Source: Paenibacillus gorillae
Lineage (GTDB): Bacteria > Bacillota > Bacilli > Paenibacillales > Paenibacillaceae
Reading direction: 5' to 3'
Length of the DNA stretch: 32,120 nucleotides
Assembly: GCF_000513275.1 (NCBI RefSeq)
Contig: NZ_CBVJ010000096.1
Span: forward strand, 1 to 32,120
Position 1 is the stretch's first letter. Every line of letters begins with the position of its first letter. Shown piece after piece: positions 7,499 through 15,444 of the stretch. The notes beneath the pieces were generated by a model. The model made no database searches and had not been told where the DNA came from. It was given only the letters and a program-made list of their open reading frames with translations. Made by a program: the position numbers and the translations under genes.

Positions 7499-9208
7499 TT
7501 GTTAAAAAAACATATGGCCCAAAAACTGGCGTCTAGTCTGCCACTTAGCGAGGAAGAAATCTTTCAGGCTCTTGAAGTCCCCGCCCATGAGGCTCATGGC
7601 GACCTGGCGCTTCCTTGTTTTATTTTATCCCGCAAACTGAAGCTAAGCCCGCAGCAGATTGCCGCTGAATGGGCACCTCAGCTAGCACACGAATACTGGC
7701 AGGTCGAAGCAGTCGGCCCTTATTTGAATTTCAAGCTGAACCGCTCGCTTGTGATGGAGCAGCATATGTCAGGCAGCCGGGACGGAGCCGGATTTACGGC
7801 AGCGCCAAATATCGGGCAGGGCAAGCGCGTCATTATCGATATGTCCTCCCCTAATATTGCGAAGCCTTTCGGCATCGGCCATTTGCGTTCGACGATGATC
7901 GGCAACGCGTTGTACCATATTTTAAGAAAAGTCGGGTACGACACCGTCAATGTCAATCATCTGGGCGATTGGGGCACGCAATTTGGCAAGCAAATCGTTG
8001 CTTATTTAGAGTGGGGCGATGATGCGGCAATTGCTGCCGATCCGATCAAAGCGTATTTATCGCTCTATGTAAAATTTCATCAGGAAGCCGAAAGCCGGCC
8101 TGAATTGGAGCTGCAAGCAAGAGATTGGTTCGCCAAGCTGGAAGCCGGCAACGAGACCGCGCTGAATTACTGGGAGAAGTTCATCACCGACAGCAAGACG
8201 GAATTTCAGCGGCTGTACGACAGGCTTGGCGTCCGCTTCGACCATGTGCTTGGAGAAAGCTTTTACAACGATAAAATGGATGCTGTTGCGGAAGAACTGG
8301 AACGGCTGGGGCTGCTGGAGGAAAGCGATGGTGCGATGGTCGTTCGGCTGGATGAAGAAGGATTGCCGCCCTGCATGATCCGCAAATCAGACGGTTCTTC
8401 GATTTATGCAACCCGGGATCTGGCTACGGCGTTATACCGCCATGATGTGATGGGAGGCGATAAGCTGCTCTATGTCGTAGGCTCTGAACAGACGCTGCAC
8501 TTCCGCCAAATTGCTCTCGTACTGGAGCGGATGGGCAAGACTTGGGCTAAGGAACTGCAGCATGTACCGTTTGGCTTGATGCGGATGAATGGAAAAAAGA
8601 TGTCCACGCGTAAAGGAAAAGTCGTATTTCTGGAAGAGGTACTCGACGAGGCGGTGCAGCATGCGCTGCAGAAAATCGAAGAGAAAAATCCCGATTTGGC
8701 CGATAAGCAAAACGTTGCAGAGGCCATCGGCATCGGAGCGGTTGTGTTTGGCGACTTGCTGCATTCCCGTATATTGAACGTCGACTTTAATTTGGCAGAA
8801 ACGGTCAATTTCGAAGGCGAGACCGGCCCGTATGTCCAATACGCCTATGCCAGAATTCAGCGTCTGCTGTCACGCGCCGAACTGGAGTACGGACAACAGC
8901 AGCAGACGGAGGGAGCCGCATCGTATTCATTCCAAGAGGCTGCGGACGATTATAGCTGGCAGTTGTTCAAGCATCTTGTCGCTTATCCCGAGGCGCTGGC
9001 GCAAGCGGCCGAACGCAATGAGCCTTCGGTACTCGCAAGATATTTGATCGAGTGTGCGCAAGCTTTTAACCGTTTTTACCGCCACCAGCGTATTTTTACA
9101 GACAACAATGCCGAAAGAACGGCTAAGCTCGAGCTCGTAAAAGCAACTGGAGCCTGTCTGGAGGAAGGGCTGCATCTGCTCGGCATTCGTACGCCGGTTG
9201 AGATTTAA
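7499..9208 (+). CDS. argS: Arginyl-tRNA synthetase
   Basis: Cytoplasmic class I synthetase that charges tRNA-Arg, 569 residues from TTG 7499. N-terminal Add1-type domain at about residues 1-100; SSPNIAKPFGIGHLRSTMIG carries the HIGH signature; the catalytic core follows, with KMSTRKGKVV as the KMSK-type loop; the DALR anticodon-binding domain fills the C-terminal 120 residues (LARYLIECAQAFNRFY). Start TTG 7499 is preceded at 9 bases by AGGAGG (7484-7489); the in-frame TTG at 7490 is too close. It is alone behind a T-box rather than in the usual context beside a DUF1934 gene, so it could be a second, stress-inducible argS. This is an inference; only the genome can tell. Confidence 0.95.
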   Translation: MLKKHMAQKLASSLPLSEEEIFQALEVPAHEAHGDLALPCFILSRKLKLSPQQIAAEWAPQLAHEYWQVEAVGPYLNFKLNRSLVMEQHMSGSRDGAGFTAAPNIGQGKRVIIDMSSPNIAKPFGIGHLRSTMIGNALYHILRKVGYDTVNVNHLGDWGTQFGKQIVAYLEWGDDAAIAADPIKAYLSLYVKFHQEAESRPELELQARDWFAKLEAGNETALNYWEKFITDSKTEFQRLYDRLGVRFDHVLGESFYNDKMDAVAEELERLGLLEESDGAMVVRLDEEGLPPCMIRKSDGSSIYATRDLATALYRHDVMGGDKLLYVVGSEQTLHFRQIALVLERMGKTWAKELQHVPFGLMRMNGKKMSTRKGKVVFLEEVLDEAVQHALQKIEEKNPDLADKQNVAEAIGIGAVVFGDLLHSRILNVDFNLAETVNFEGETGPYVQYAYARIQRLLSRAELEYGQQQQTEGAASYSFQEAADDYSWQLFKHLVAYPEALAQAAERNEPSVLARYLIECAQAFNRFYRHQRIFTDNNAERTAKLELVKATGACLEEGLHLLGIRTPVEI

Positions 9209-9226
9209 CTAGAAAATTCAAATGGA

Positions 9227-9257
9227 AAGCGGGACGCCTCTTGAAGGCCTCCCGCTT
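9227..9257. terminator. Hairpin between convergent argS and regulator genes
   Basis: AAGCGGGA (9227-9234) pairs with TCCCGCTT (9250-9257), extended by GCCT/AGGC. U runs are poor on either side, so it is a weak, possibly bidirectional terminator. Confidence 0.55.
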
Positions 9258-9297
9258 CATCCATACATTATTGCGCCGTATAGCCAGTATCTCAACG

Positions 9298-10140
9298 CTA
9301 CTGCTTCTCCATCAGCTGTCTCAGCTTAAATTCGGTGGAAGACTCCGGAGCCGGCGTATAAATGCTGCAGCGCAAATCTGCGCTTCCCTGTACCTGCAGC
9401 GAAGTAAGATGAAACAGCATTTTGCCCGCTTTTGCATGACGGAACTCGATCAGCACCTCTGGAGCCGACTTCACATCACTTTGCCTCCAAAGCCGTTCAA
9501 AATCCGGATGTGCTGTCTTCATCTCCTCTAAAAACCGCTCATACCAATCGTCCTCTACATATTGCCCGTAATAGGCCCGGAAAATCGCAAGAAAGCCGCT
9601 CGTAAAATGCTCCCAGTTCACAGCAAGACGCTGCAGCTCCTTTCGGGTAAAAAGCATCCGGATCATATTGCGCTGATCAGCCGGAATCCGTTCAAAATCA
9701 AGAAAGACATGAGCGGCGGCCTCGTTCCAGCCGACAATATCATATCTGCGATCGGTAATGATCGTCGGACAATTTCGCAGCTCTTGCAAAATCCTCTTCA
9801 ACGACGGGCTGATTTCATGCTGCGCTTGCCCCTCTTTCGGAGCCGTTTGTCCGCCTGTCTCCAGAGCCAGCGCGAACAGATATTTTCGCTCATCGACGCT
9901 GAGCTGCAAGGCGCTTGCCACGCAATCCAGCACAGATGCGGACACCCGGATATCCCGTCCCTGCTCCAGCCAGGTGTACCAAGTCGTGCTTACGCCAGCT
10001 AGCTGTGCAACCTCTTCCCGGCGCAGCCCTGGCGTTCTCCTGCGGGTTCCTGCCGCCAGTCCAACTGCTTCTGGTGAGATTTTGGAGCGCTGCTGCTTTA
10101 AGAAAGCGGACAACGCCTGAAGTCTCGTTTGCTGATTCAT
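9298..10140 (-). CDS. XRE-family regulator with MmyB-like ligand-binding domain
   Basis: Cytoplasmic DNA-binding regulator of 280 residues. Residues 1-75 form a helix-turn-helix of the HTH_31 type with the hallmark RRRTPGLRREEVAQLAGVST followed by WYTWLEQGRDIRVS. The rest matches the MmyB-like ligand-binding domain: ITDRRYDIVGWNEAA, an arginine-containing MIRMLF segment, and a C-terminal LTSLQVQGSADLR. Start ATG 10140 follows AAGGTGG at a usable distance; the in-frame start at 10161 would include that site in the coding region. It is transcribed divergently from a FabF-like gene. A family structure solved with a bound fatty acid, recalled from memory, makes a lipid ligand plausible. Confidence 0.87.
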   Translation of the reverse strand: MNQQTRLQALSAFLKQQRSKISPEAVGLAAGTRRRTPGLRREEVAQLAGVSTTWYTWLEQGRDIRVSASVLDCVASALQLSVDERKYLFALALETGGQTAPKEGQAQHEISPSLKRILQELRNCPTIITDRRYDIVGWNEAAAHVFLDFERIPADQRNMIRMLFTRKELQRLAVNWEHFTSGFLAIFRAYYGQYVEDDWYERFLEEMKTAHPDFERLWRQSDVKSAPEVLIEFRHAKAGKMLFHLTSLQVQGSADLRCSIYTPAPESSTEFKLRQLMEKQ

Positions 10141-10178
10141 TACTGATCCCACCTTACTCAACCTTTATCCTAGTAGTC

Positions 10179-10207
10179 ATTATACTATTATAATCTACAA
10201 CTTGTAA
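10179..10207 (-). promoter_or_regulatory. Regulator promoter with overlapping palindrome
   Basis: On the minus strand TTACAA (10207-10202) and TATAAT (10184-10179) are separated by exactly 17 bases. The perfect palindrome TACAACTTGTA (10196-10206) overlaps the -35 box, a likely operator for autoregulation and for control of the divergent ketosynthase gene. No strong plus-strand promoter is evident. Confidence 0.55.
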
Positions 10208-10277
10208 TAGGATATCAAACATGACAAGATAACATCTAAGAATCAGTAACCTTGGATGAATTGAAGGAGGAATATAG

Positions 10278-11522
10278 ATGGAACGAGTCGTTATTACAGG
10301 TATGGGCGTGCTCTCCCCCCTCGGAAATACAGTTGATCGTTTTTGGGAAGGGCTGCAGCGCGGAGAGTCAGGCATTACAAAGATTGATACGTTTGATGTA
10401 TCGCGCCATAAATCGCAAATTGCAGGTCTCGTTAAAAACTTTGATGCAGAAGCTATATTCGGTAAAAAAGAGGCGCGGAAAATGGACCGTTTCTGCCAGC
10501 TGGCACTGGCCGCTGCCGAGCAGGCATGGGAGGATTCCGGCTTAGGAGCGCCGGATTCACCGCTCGATTATGAGCGCCTAGGCGTTTACGTCGGCTCAGG
10601 TGTTGGCGGCATTCAGACGCTGCTCGACCAGTCCGATATTTTGCGAGCACGCGGACCGGAGCGAGTAAGCCCGACGCTGGTACCGCTAATGATCTCGAAC
10701 ATGGCTGCCGCCATGATCAGCATTAAATACGGCGCGACAGGGCCTACGCTCTCGCCGGTAACGGCATGCTCCATCGGCAATACGTCGATTGGGGAAGCAG
10801 CAAGACTCATTCGCCTGGGCGGAGCCGATGCGGTAATCGCAGGCGGTACAGAAGCTGCCGTGACGGACATTTCGCTTGCAAGCTTCAGCAATGCGACGGC
10901 GCTATCTACCCGCAATGATGATCCTACTCATGCCAGCCGCCCATTCGATGCGGGCCGAGACGGTTTCGTTATGGCGGAAGGCGCGGGTATCTTGATACTG
11001 GAATCCCTCTCGCACGCCCAAAAGCGCAATGCTCATATTTACGCGGAGGTAATTGGCTACGGCGCCAGCTCCGACGCTTATCATATGGTCGCGACTCATC
11101 CCGAAGGAATTGGCGCCTACCAGGCTATGCGTGCTGCGCTTGCTGATGCAGGCGTCCAGCCGGACGAAGTGGACGTCATTAGCGCCCATGCTACGAGCAC
11201 GGTCGTTGGGGACAAATCGGAGACTGCGGCGATCAAAAAGCTATTCGGCGAGCATGCTTACCGGATTCCTATTACAGCCAACAAATCGATGACGGGCCAC
11301 CTTCTCGGCGCTTCCAGCGCTGCGGAAGCCGTGGCGCTCGTCAAGTCGATGCAGCATAATCTCATTCCGCCGACAATTAATCTGGAGGAAGCGGATCCCT
11401 TCTGCGATTTGGACTATGTTCCTGGCGAGGCTCGTGAAGCAAACTTGACGATTGGCTTGTCCAACTCATTTGGCTTCGGCGGCCATAATGCCGTTATCGT
11501 GCTGAAGAAGTTCACTTCATAA
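10278..11522 (+). CDS. fabF: Beta-ketoacyl-ACP synthase II (FabF-like)
   Basis: Cytoplasmic condensing enzyme of type II fatty-acid synthesis, 414 residues, full family length. It extends acyl-ACP with malonyl-ACP. It opens with MERVVITGMGVLSPLGNT. The catalytic triad is visible: Cys in VTACSIGNTSIGEA, His in SAHATSTVVGD, and His in MTGHLLGASSAAEA; the end has the Gly-rich NSFGFGGHNAV. The sequence around the first histidine (AHATST) departs slightly from the common AHGTST. AAGGAGG lies about 8 bases before ATG 10278. No acpP, fabG or fabH is near, so this is probably a stand-alone paralogue, perhaps controlled by the divergent regulator. The gene symbol reflects family rather than proven housekeeping role. 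Confidence 0.9.
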   Translation: MERVVITGMGVLSPLGNTVDRFWEGLQRGESGITKIDTFDVSRHKSQIAGLVKNFDAEAIFGKKEARKMDRFCQLALAAAEQAWEDSGLGAPDSPLDYERLGVYVGSGVGGIQTLLDQSDILRARGPERVSPTLVPLMISNMAAAMISIKYGATGPTLSPVTACSIGNTSIGEAARLIRLGGADAVIAGGTEAAVTDISLASFSNATALSTRNDDPTHASRPFDAGRDGFVMAEGAGILILESLSHAQKRNAHIYAEVIGYGASSDAYHMVATHPEGIGAYQAMRAALADAGVQPDEVDVISAHATSTVVGDKSETAAIKKLFGEHAYRIPITANKSMTGHLLGASSAAEAVALVKSMQHNLIPPTINLEEADPFCDLDYVPGEAREANLTIGLSNSFGFGGHNAVIVLKKFTS

Positions 11523-11710
11523 ACGGGGCGCGGGTGTCTCACGTTCAACTATCACACAGTGCAAATGCCTGTGTACGATATAGTTTCACTGCAACGTTTG
11601 GTCCATGCTGCCATTCTTGATTTCATTTTTTGATTTTTTTTGGATCATCATTATGAATAAAATCTGCGAAAAGTCATCCTGAACTCAAACGTTTACGTTA
11701 CACTTTTCTG

Positions 11711-11740
11711 GGCACTGGCACTGGCACTGGCACTGGCACT
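11711..11740. repeat. Microsatellite (GGCACT)x5
   Basis: Five perfect copies of GGCACT in the non-coding 803-base gap 11523-12325 after the fabF-like gene. Confidence 0.9.
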
Positions 11741-11814
11741 TTCATTGGCATCAGCATCAACAGCTGCATTTGTCTGCACACCTCCAACTTAGCTCACAAA
11801 CTCCTTTACAACGA

Positions 11815-12080
11815 ATCGCCTTCGCTAATTAACGAAGGCGATTTCGCTATAGAATGCTGCTGCAGCTGAACTGGTTTGCAGAGCGAAGCTATTTTCGTTA
11901 ACCGTGAACCTAGGTTCGCGAATAGCGAAAGCAGCTTCGCAAATGAATAAATCCCTGCCTTTAATAACCCAAACAACGAATTTAGCTTCGTTAATTTACG
12001 AAGCAGCTTCGCTAAACCGATTAACGAAATGGTTCCGCAGATGTAACGTTACTTTACAGCTCTATAACCGCTCATTACTT
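11815..12080. repeat. Intergenic palindrome island C
   Basis: Dense GCGAA/TTCGC words in hairpins, such as TTCGCTAATTAACGAAGGCG near 11821 and ACGAAGCAGCTTCGCT near 11998. The best copy of the 60-bp element is at 11883-11941, with the fully symmetric centre GTGAACCTAGGTTCGCG. No gene is credible here. Confidence 0.8.
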
Positions 12081-12180
12081 ACTCAGCCTTCGTTGCAAGG
12101 TGACTGGACAATTGCACAAAAACATAGCAGAGGTCCTGATGCAGGGTAAACTCACAACTAACAGACTAACAACTATCGGA

Positions 12181-12210
12181 CTATCCGTCTATCCGTCTAT
12201 CCGTCTATCG
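12181..12210. repeat. Microsatellite of CTATCCGT, about 3.75 copies
   Basis: CTATCCGT repeats at 12181, 12189 and 12197 with a partial fourth copy at 12205. It lies in non-coding sequence between island C and the next terminator. Confidence 0.9.
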
Positions 12211-12258
12211 CGTCCTCTTGCCCCATGCTCACGATAAGTGCAGCACCCTTACATCGCC

Positions 12259-12300
12259 AAAAAAAGAAACGGCTTCGTCCATCTGGACGGAGCCGTTTCT
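12259..12300 (-). terminator. Terminator of the small zinc-ribbon-like gene
   Basis: AGAAACGGCTTCGTCC (12265-12280) pairs with GGACGGAGCCGTTTCT (12285-12300). On the minus strand the stem runs into seven U. Confidence 0.9.
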
Positions 12301-12325
12301 GCTGTTAAGACGTTTAAAGTGGCAA

Positions 12326-12604
12326 TTAAACTCTCAGCGAAGCCGGGATCAGGTCTTGATCGTTGATTTGACGTTCAAACAAATCCGCGTTCTTCTCGAA
12401 GCATCCGCAATAGTAGTCCTTCCGGCAAAGCGGGCAAGGCACGTTCAGCATGCGGGTAACGCCGGTCAATTTCCATTCTGGAGTGCTGCTGTAGAACAAC
12501 CGCGCTCTGGAACCGTCGCCAAGCGTCATAATGTACTGGAACAAACCGGATTTCATGTCTTTGTCCGCCAAGGTTACATTCTTAATTTGCAGTTTCGAAT
12601 TCAA
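12326..12604 (-). CDS. Small conserved-looking protein with a CPLC/CxC cysteine cluster
   Basis: Protein of 92 residues that I cannot assign to a named family. The first 55 residues look like a beta-rich unit (LQIKNVTLADKD, LFQYIMTLGDGSRARLFY). A cysteine cluster follows, CPLCRKDYYCGC, which could bind zinc or form a redox site. There is no signal peptide. Start TTG 12604 is preferred because AAGGGTG (12616-12610) lies a few bases upstream; the in-frame GTG 12613 overlaps it. A strong dedicated terminator downstream supports a real gene. It is divergent from the monooxygenase gene. Confidence 0.7.
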   Translation of the reverse strand: MNSKLQIKNVTLADKDMKSGLFQYIMTLGDGSRARLFYSSTPEWKLTGVTRMLNVPCPLCRKDYYCGCFEKNADLFERQINDQDLIPASLRV

Positions 12605-12707
12605 GATTTTCACCCTTACTGTTCATTATTCACGATTGTGTAATAATACCCTTAATAACGCCCCAAGTCAATATTTGCGCTGATTTTGAGCCCTCCGGCA
12701 CGCCCGG

Positions 12708-12737
12708 TTGATGTTTCCAGTCCACTATCGGTATAAT
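12708..12737 (+). promoter_or_regulatory. Promoter of the luciferase-like monooxygenase gene
   Basis: TTGATG (12708-12713) and TATAAT (12732-12737) with an 18-base spacer, about 60 bases before the start codon. Confidence 0.65.
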
Positions 12738-12796
12738 AATAAATGTATCTAAAATAATAACAGTTAGCAGTTTTTCATCATAGGAGGTACTTGATC

Positions 12797-13810
12797 ATGA
12801 TCAAATTAGGTATATTGGATCAATCTCATATCGGGGAAGGGCAGCAAGCCGCAGATGCGCTTGCGGATACGACAAGACTGGCTCAGGAAGTGGAAAAGCT
12901 GGGCTACAGCCGCTATTGGATATCCGAGCATCATGCCGGCAAGATGCTTTCCTTCTCCACTCCGGAAATATTAATCGCTCATCTGGCGAATGCCACGGAA
13001 CGAATCCGTCTCGGCTCTGGCGGCGTAATGCTTCCTCATTATAGTGCCTATAAAGTCGCGGAAAACTTCAAGCTGCTAGCAGCACTGTATCCCGGCCGTA
13101 TCGATGCCGGATTCGGCCGTGCGCCCGGCGGCATGCCGCTCGCGACGAGAGCGCTGCAAGAAAATAAGTTCGTCGACATCAACAAATATCCGCAGCAGAT
13201 TATGGACTTCGTCGGCTATTTGAACGGCAAGCTGCCGGAGGGCCATCCTTTCTCTGGTCTGCATGCCGCTCCTTCCATCTCACAGCCGCCGGAGGTATGG
13301 CTGCTCGGTTCCAGCTTCGAGAGTGCGCGCATCGCAGCGCAGCTCGGTACCGCCTTCGCATTCGCCCAGTTTTTCGGTACACCGGGCGGTGAAACGGCAA
13401 TGAAACACTATCAGGAGCATTTCCAGCCCTCCCCGTCCAATGATCGTCCGAAATCAATGGTCGCTGCGCTTGCCATCTGCGCCGACACCGAGGAAGAAGC
13501 GAATCAGCTTGCACTGAGTACCGACCTGTTCTTCTTGTTGCTGGAGAACGGCGTCGACCAGCATGGCTTCCCTTCGGTTCAAACGGCGCTAGACTACCCG
13601 TATACTGAAAATGATTTGTACCGGATCAACCGGGCCCGTGAACGCCGCATTATCGGTACACCGGATCAAGTGAAAGCGGGCTTGCTCCGTCTGGCTGAGC
13701 AATACCAGGCAGACGAAGTGCTCGTTATGAGCTCGATTCATAACTTCGAGGCAAGGGTGAAATCTTATCGCCTGTTGGCCGAAGCGTTTGGCTTGTCGAA
13801 CCATCAATAA
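12797..13810 (+). CDS. LLM-class (bacterial luciferase-like) flavin oxidoreductase
   Basis: Cytoplasmic FMN-dependent oxidoreductase of 337 residues with the TIM-barrel luciferase-like fold. Features typical of the YceB/YhbW-like group: an opening IKLGILDQSHIGEG, RYWISEHHAGKM, IRLGSGGVMLPHYSAYKVAE, and YPGRIDAGFGRAPGG, all in the order expected. The C-terminal part contains IGTPDQVKAGLLRL and VMSSIHN. Start ATG 12797 is 9 bases after AGGAGG (12782-12787); TTG 12791 is too near that site. The substrate is unknown; such enzymes in Bacillales are often annotated only as alkanal monooxygenase-like. Monocistronic. Confidence 0.9.
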   Translation: MIKLGILDQSHIGEGQQAADALADTTRLAQEVEKLGYSRYWISEHHAGKMLSFSTPEILIAHLANATERIRLGSGGVMLPHYSAYKVAENFKLLAALYPGRIDAGFGRAPGGMPLATRALQENKFVDINKYPQQIMDFVGYLNGKLPEGHPFSGLHAAPSISQPPEVWLLGSSFESARIAAQLGTAFAFAQFFGTPGGETAMKHYQEHFQPSPSNDRPKSMVAALAICADTEEEANQLALSTDLFFLLLENGVDQHGFPSVQTALDYPYTENDLYRINRARERRIIGTPDQVKAGLLRLAEQYQADEVLVMSSIHNFEARVKSYRLLAEAFGLSNHQ

Positions 13811-13819
13811 GCAATATAA

Positions 13820-13862
13820 AAACCCTGCATCACTCGCCGCCATGGCGTATAATGCAGGGTTT
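13820..13862. terminator. Bidirectional terminator
   Basis: AAACCCTGCAT (13820-13830) pairs with ATGCAGGGTTT (13852-13862). The better U tract is on the minus strand, so it may serve both the monooxygenase gene and the small minus-strand gene at 13883-14128. Confidence 0.8.
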
Positions 13863-13882
13863 CCTATTTTCTCATGTGACGC

Positions 13883-14128
13883 TTATTGAACAGCCGCCTG
13901 ACTCATATAGATGCGGCAAACCTCCGCCGCCTCCCGTCGAAGCAGCTTCGCCTCGCAGGCTGCAGCAGCTCCGGCAAAGATACGGCTGTCGCGAAACAAA
14001 CGGAGCAGCAGCTCCTTGGCCGCTTCATGCGCAAGCCGCTCAGATTGGAGCAGGCCGTAGCACAACCGATAGCCGATAATTTCCAGCTCTCTTAACCTAT
14101 CTATCTTACGATCCTGCTCCAATCCCAC
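13883..14128 (-). CDS. Small helical hypothetical protein
   Basis: About 81 residues from GTG 14128, highly charged and helical (KIDRLRELEIIGYRLCYGLL, then ERLAHEAAKELLLRLFRDS). I do not recognise the family. No convincing ribosome binding site precedes the GTG. The open frame continues upstream without a start for 13 more codons that still look coding (IREAAETV), to a TAG at 14168-14170. The true start may therefore be lost, making this a degraded gene, or the gene may simply begin at GTG 14128. The minus-strand terminator at 13820-13862 supports transcription. Confidence 0.45.
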   Translation of the reverse strand: MGLEQDRKIDRLRELEIIGYRLCYGLLQSERLAHEAAKELLLRLFRDSRIFAGAAAACEAKLLRREAAEVCRIYMSQAAVQ

Positions 14129-14264
14129 CGTTTCCGCCGCCTCTCGTATGAGCGATAAATAACTCTGCTATAAGGAAGACGACACGGGGCAGCAAAAAAT
14201 AACAAAGCCTAACAAAAAAAATTTTATCTCAACTCGATGAACTGCCTGAGCAGACTCATGCGAA

Positions 14265-14475
14265 CATTTGCGAAGCAGCTTCGCTATGTAGCGAAGCTAA
14301 ATTCGTTATATAGGAGGATGAGTCGGGTAACTGCCCCCATAGCGAACTTAACTTCGTTATTCGTGAACCTTGGTTCACGGAAAACGTAAAAAAAGTTCGC
14401 TATAAACTCGCAGTCCGCTAGATCGCCCTCTATACCAACTAGTTAGCGAACTGCCCTTCGTTATTTTGCGAATCA
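14265..14475. repeat. Intergenic palindrome island D
   Basis: GCGAAGCAGCTTCGCTATGT near 14271, AGCGAAGCTAAATTCGTTAT near 14290, a copy of the 60-bp element at 14341-14403 (core CGTGAACCTTGGTTCACGG), and TTCGTTATTTTGCGAATCAG near 14458. The gap 14129-14544 contains no credible gene. Confidence 0.8.
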
Positions 14476-14544
14476 GCTTCGCTCGGGGCTGGAAAATCGC
14501 ACTAGCAAATTGACCGTCGACGGTAACAGAGTACCATGTGCGCC

Positions 14545-15291
14545 CTACTCCTCATAGATCATTTTACGCGTCATACCGCCGTCTACGACCAAGTTGATGC
14601 CGTTGACGAAGTCATTGCCCGGATCGGTCAAATAGAAGCATGCGCGCACGATATCCTCCGGCCGGCCAACCCGCATCGACGGATGCTGAGCGTGATCCTG
14701 CTCGCGAAGCGCTGCATAATCACCGTTCTCGATCCAGCCCGGACTTACGGTATTGACGCGAATCCGTTCCGCTGCAAACGAAACGGCGAGCGCGTGCGAC
14801 AGCGATACGATACCGCCTTTCGAAGCGGCATATGCTTCCGAGTTCGGCTCGGACATCATCGCCCGTGTCGAAGCCATATTGACGATCGCACCGCCGCCAT
14901 GCTCCCGCATGATCTTGGCCGCCTCTCTGGCGCAAAGAAAAGTCCCGCGCAAGTTCGTATGTATCACATAATCCCATTCTTCCAGCGTAATGTCATACGG
15001 TGACTTCCAATAGGAAAGCCCCGCATTGTTAATAAGTACATCGAGCCTTCCATACTGTTCCCGAATGGAGGCATACAAAGCTTCTATCTCTTCGGGACGA
15101 CTGAGATCGACGGTATAGGAGACCGCCTCTCCCCCTGCCTTCTGAATATCTTGAACGGTCTGCAGAGCGGCTTCAGCGTTACGATCCACCGCAATTACCT
15201 TCGCTCCTTCGGCTGCGTAAGCAAGCGCAACCGCACGCCCGATGCCTTGTCCAGTTCCTGTCACAAGAACAATGCTGTTTGAATATTTCAT
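14545..15291 (-). CDS. Short-chain dehydrogenase/reductase (SDR)
   Basis: Cytoplasmic NAD(P)-dependent oxidoreductase of 248 residues, classical SDR length. The nucleotide-binding Gly motif is TGTGQGIGRAV at about residues 10-20. DVLINNAGLSYW carries NNAG, the catalytic Ser lies in IVNMASTR, and Tyr and Lys are in EAYAASKGG. The C-terminus has the VSPGWIENG and GINLVVDGGM stretches. Asp follows the second strand (VIAVDRNAE), which suggests NAD preference. Start ATG 15291 is 9 bases after GGAGGGG; the in-frame TTG 15312 lies before that site. Substrate unknown. No partner gene is adjacent in an operon. Confidence 0.88.
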   Translation of the reverse strand: MKYSNSIVLVTGTGQGIGRAVALAYAAEGAKVIAVDRNAEAALQTVQDIQKAGGEAVSYTVDLSRPEEIEALYASIREQYGRLDVLINNAGLSYWKSPYDITLEEWDYVIHTNLRGTFLCAREAAKIMREHGGGAIVNMASTRAMMSEPNSEAYAASKGGIVSLSHALAVSFAAERIRVNTVSPGWIENGDYAALREQDHAQHPSMRVGRPEDIVRACFYLTDPGNDFVNGINLVVDGGMTRKMIYEE

Positions 15292-15386
15292 TTTACTTTG
15301 CCCCTCCTTCAAATTTATACCAGTTGACCTTCATGCCTGAAATTGTACGGGCAGTGTTATGCAATTTCATTATATAAATAGCGTAC

Positions 15387-15431
15387 AAAAAAAACCTCCA
15401 GACTCGCCTAAGCAAAGGTCTGAAGGTTTTT
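15387..15431 (-). terminator. Terminator of thrC
   Basis: On the minus strand AACCTTCAGAC pairs with GTCTGGAGGTT, followed by eight U. It begins 14 bases past the thrC stop. Confidence 0.9.
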
Positions 15432-15444
15432 CCAGGGGGTCCCC

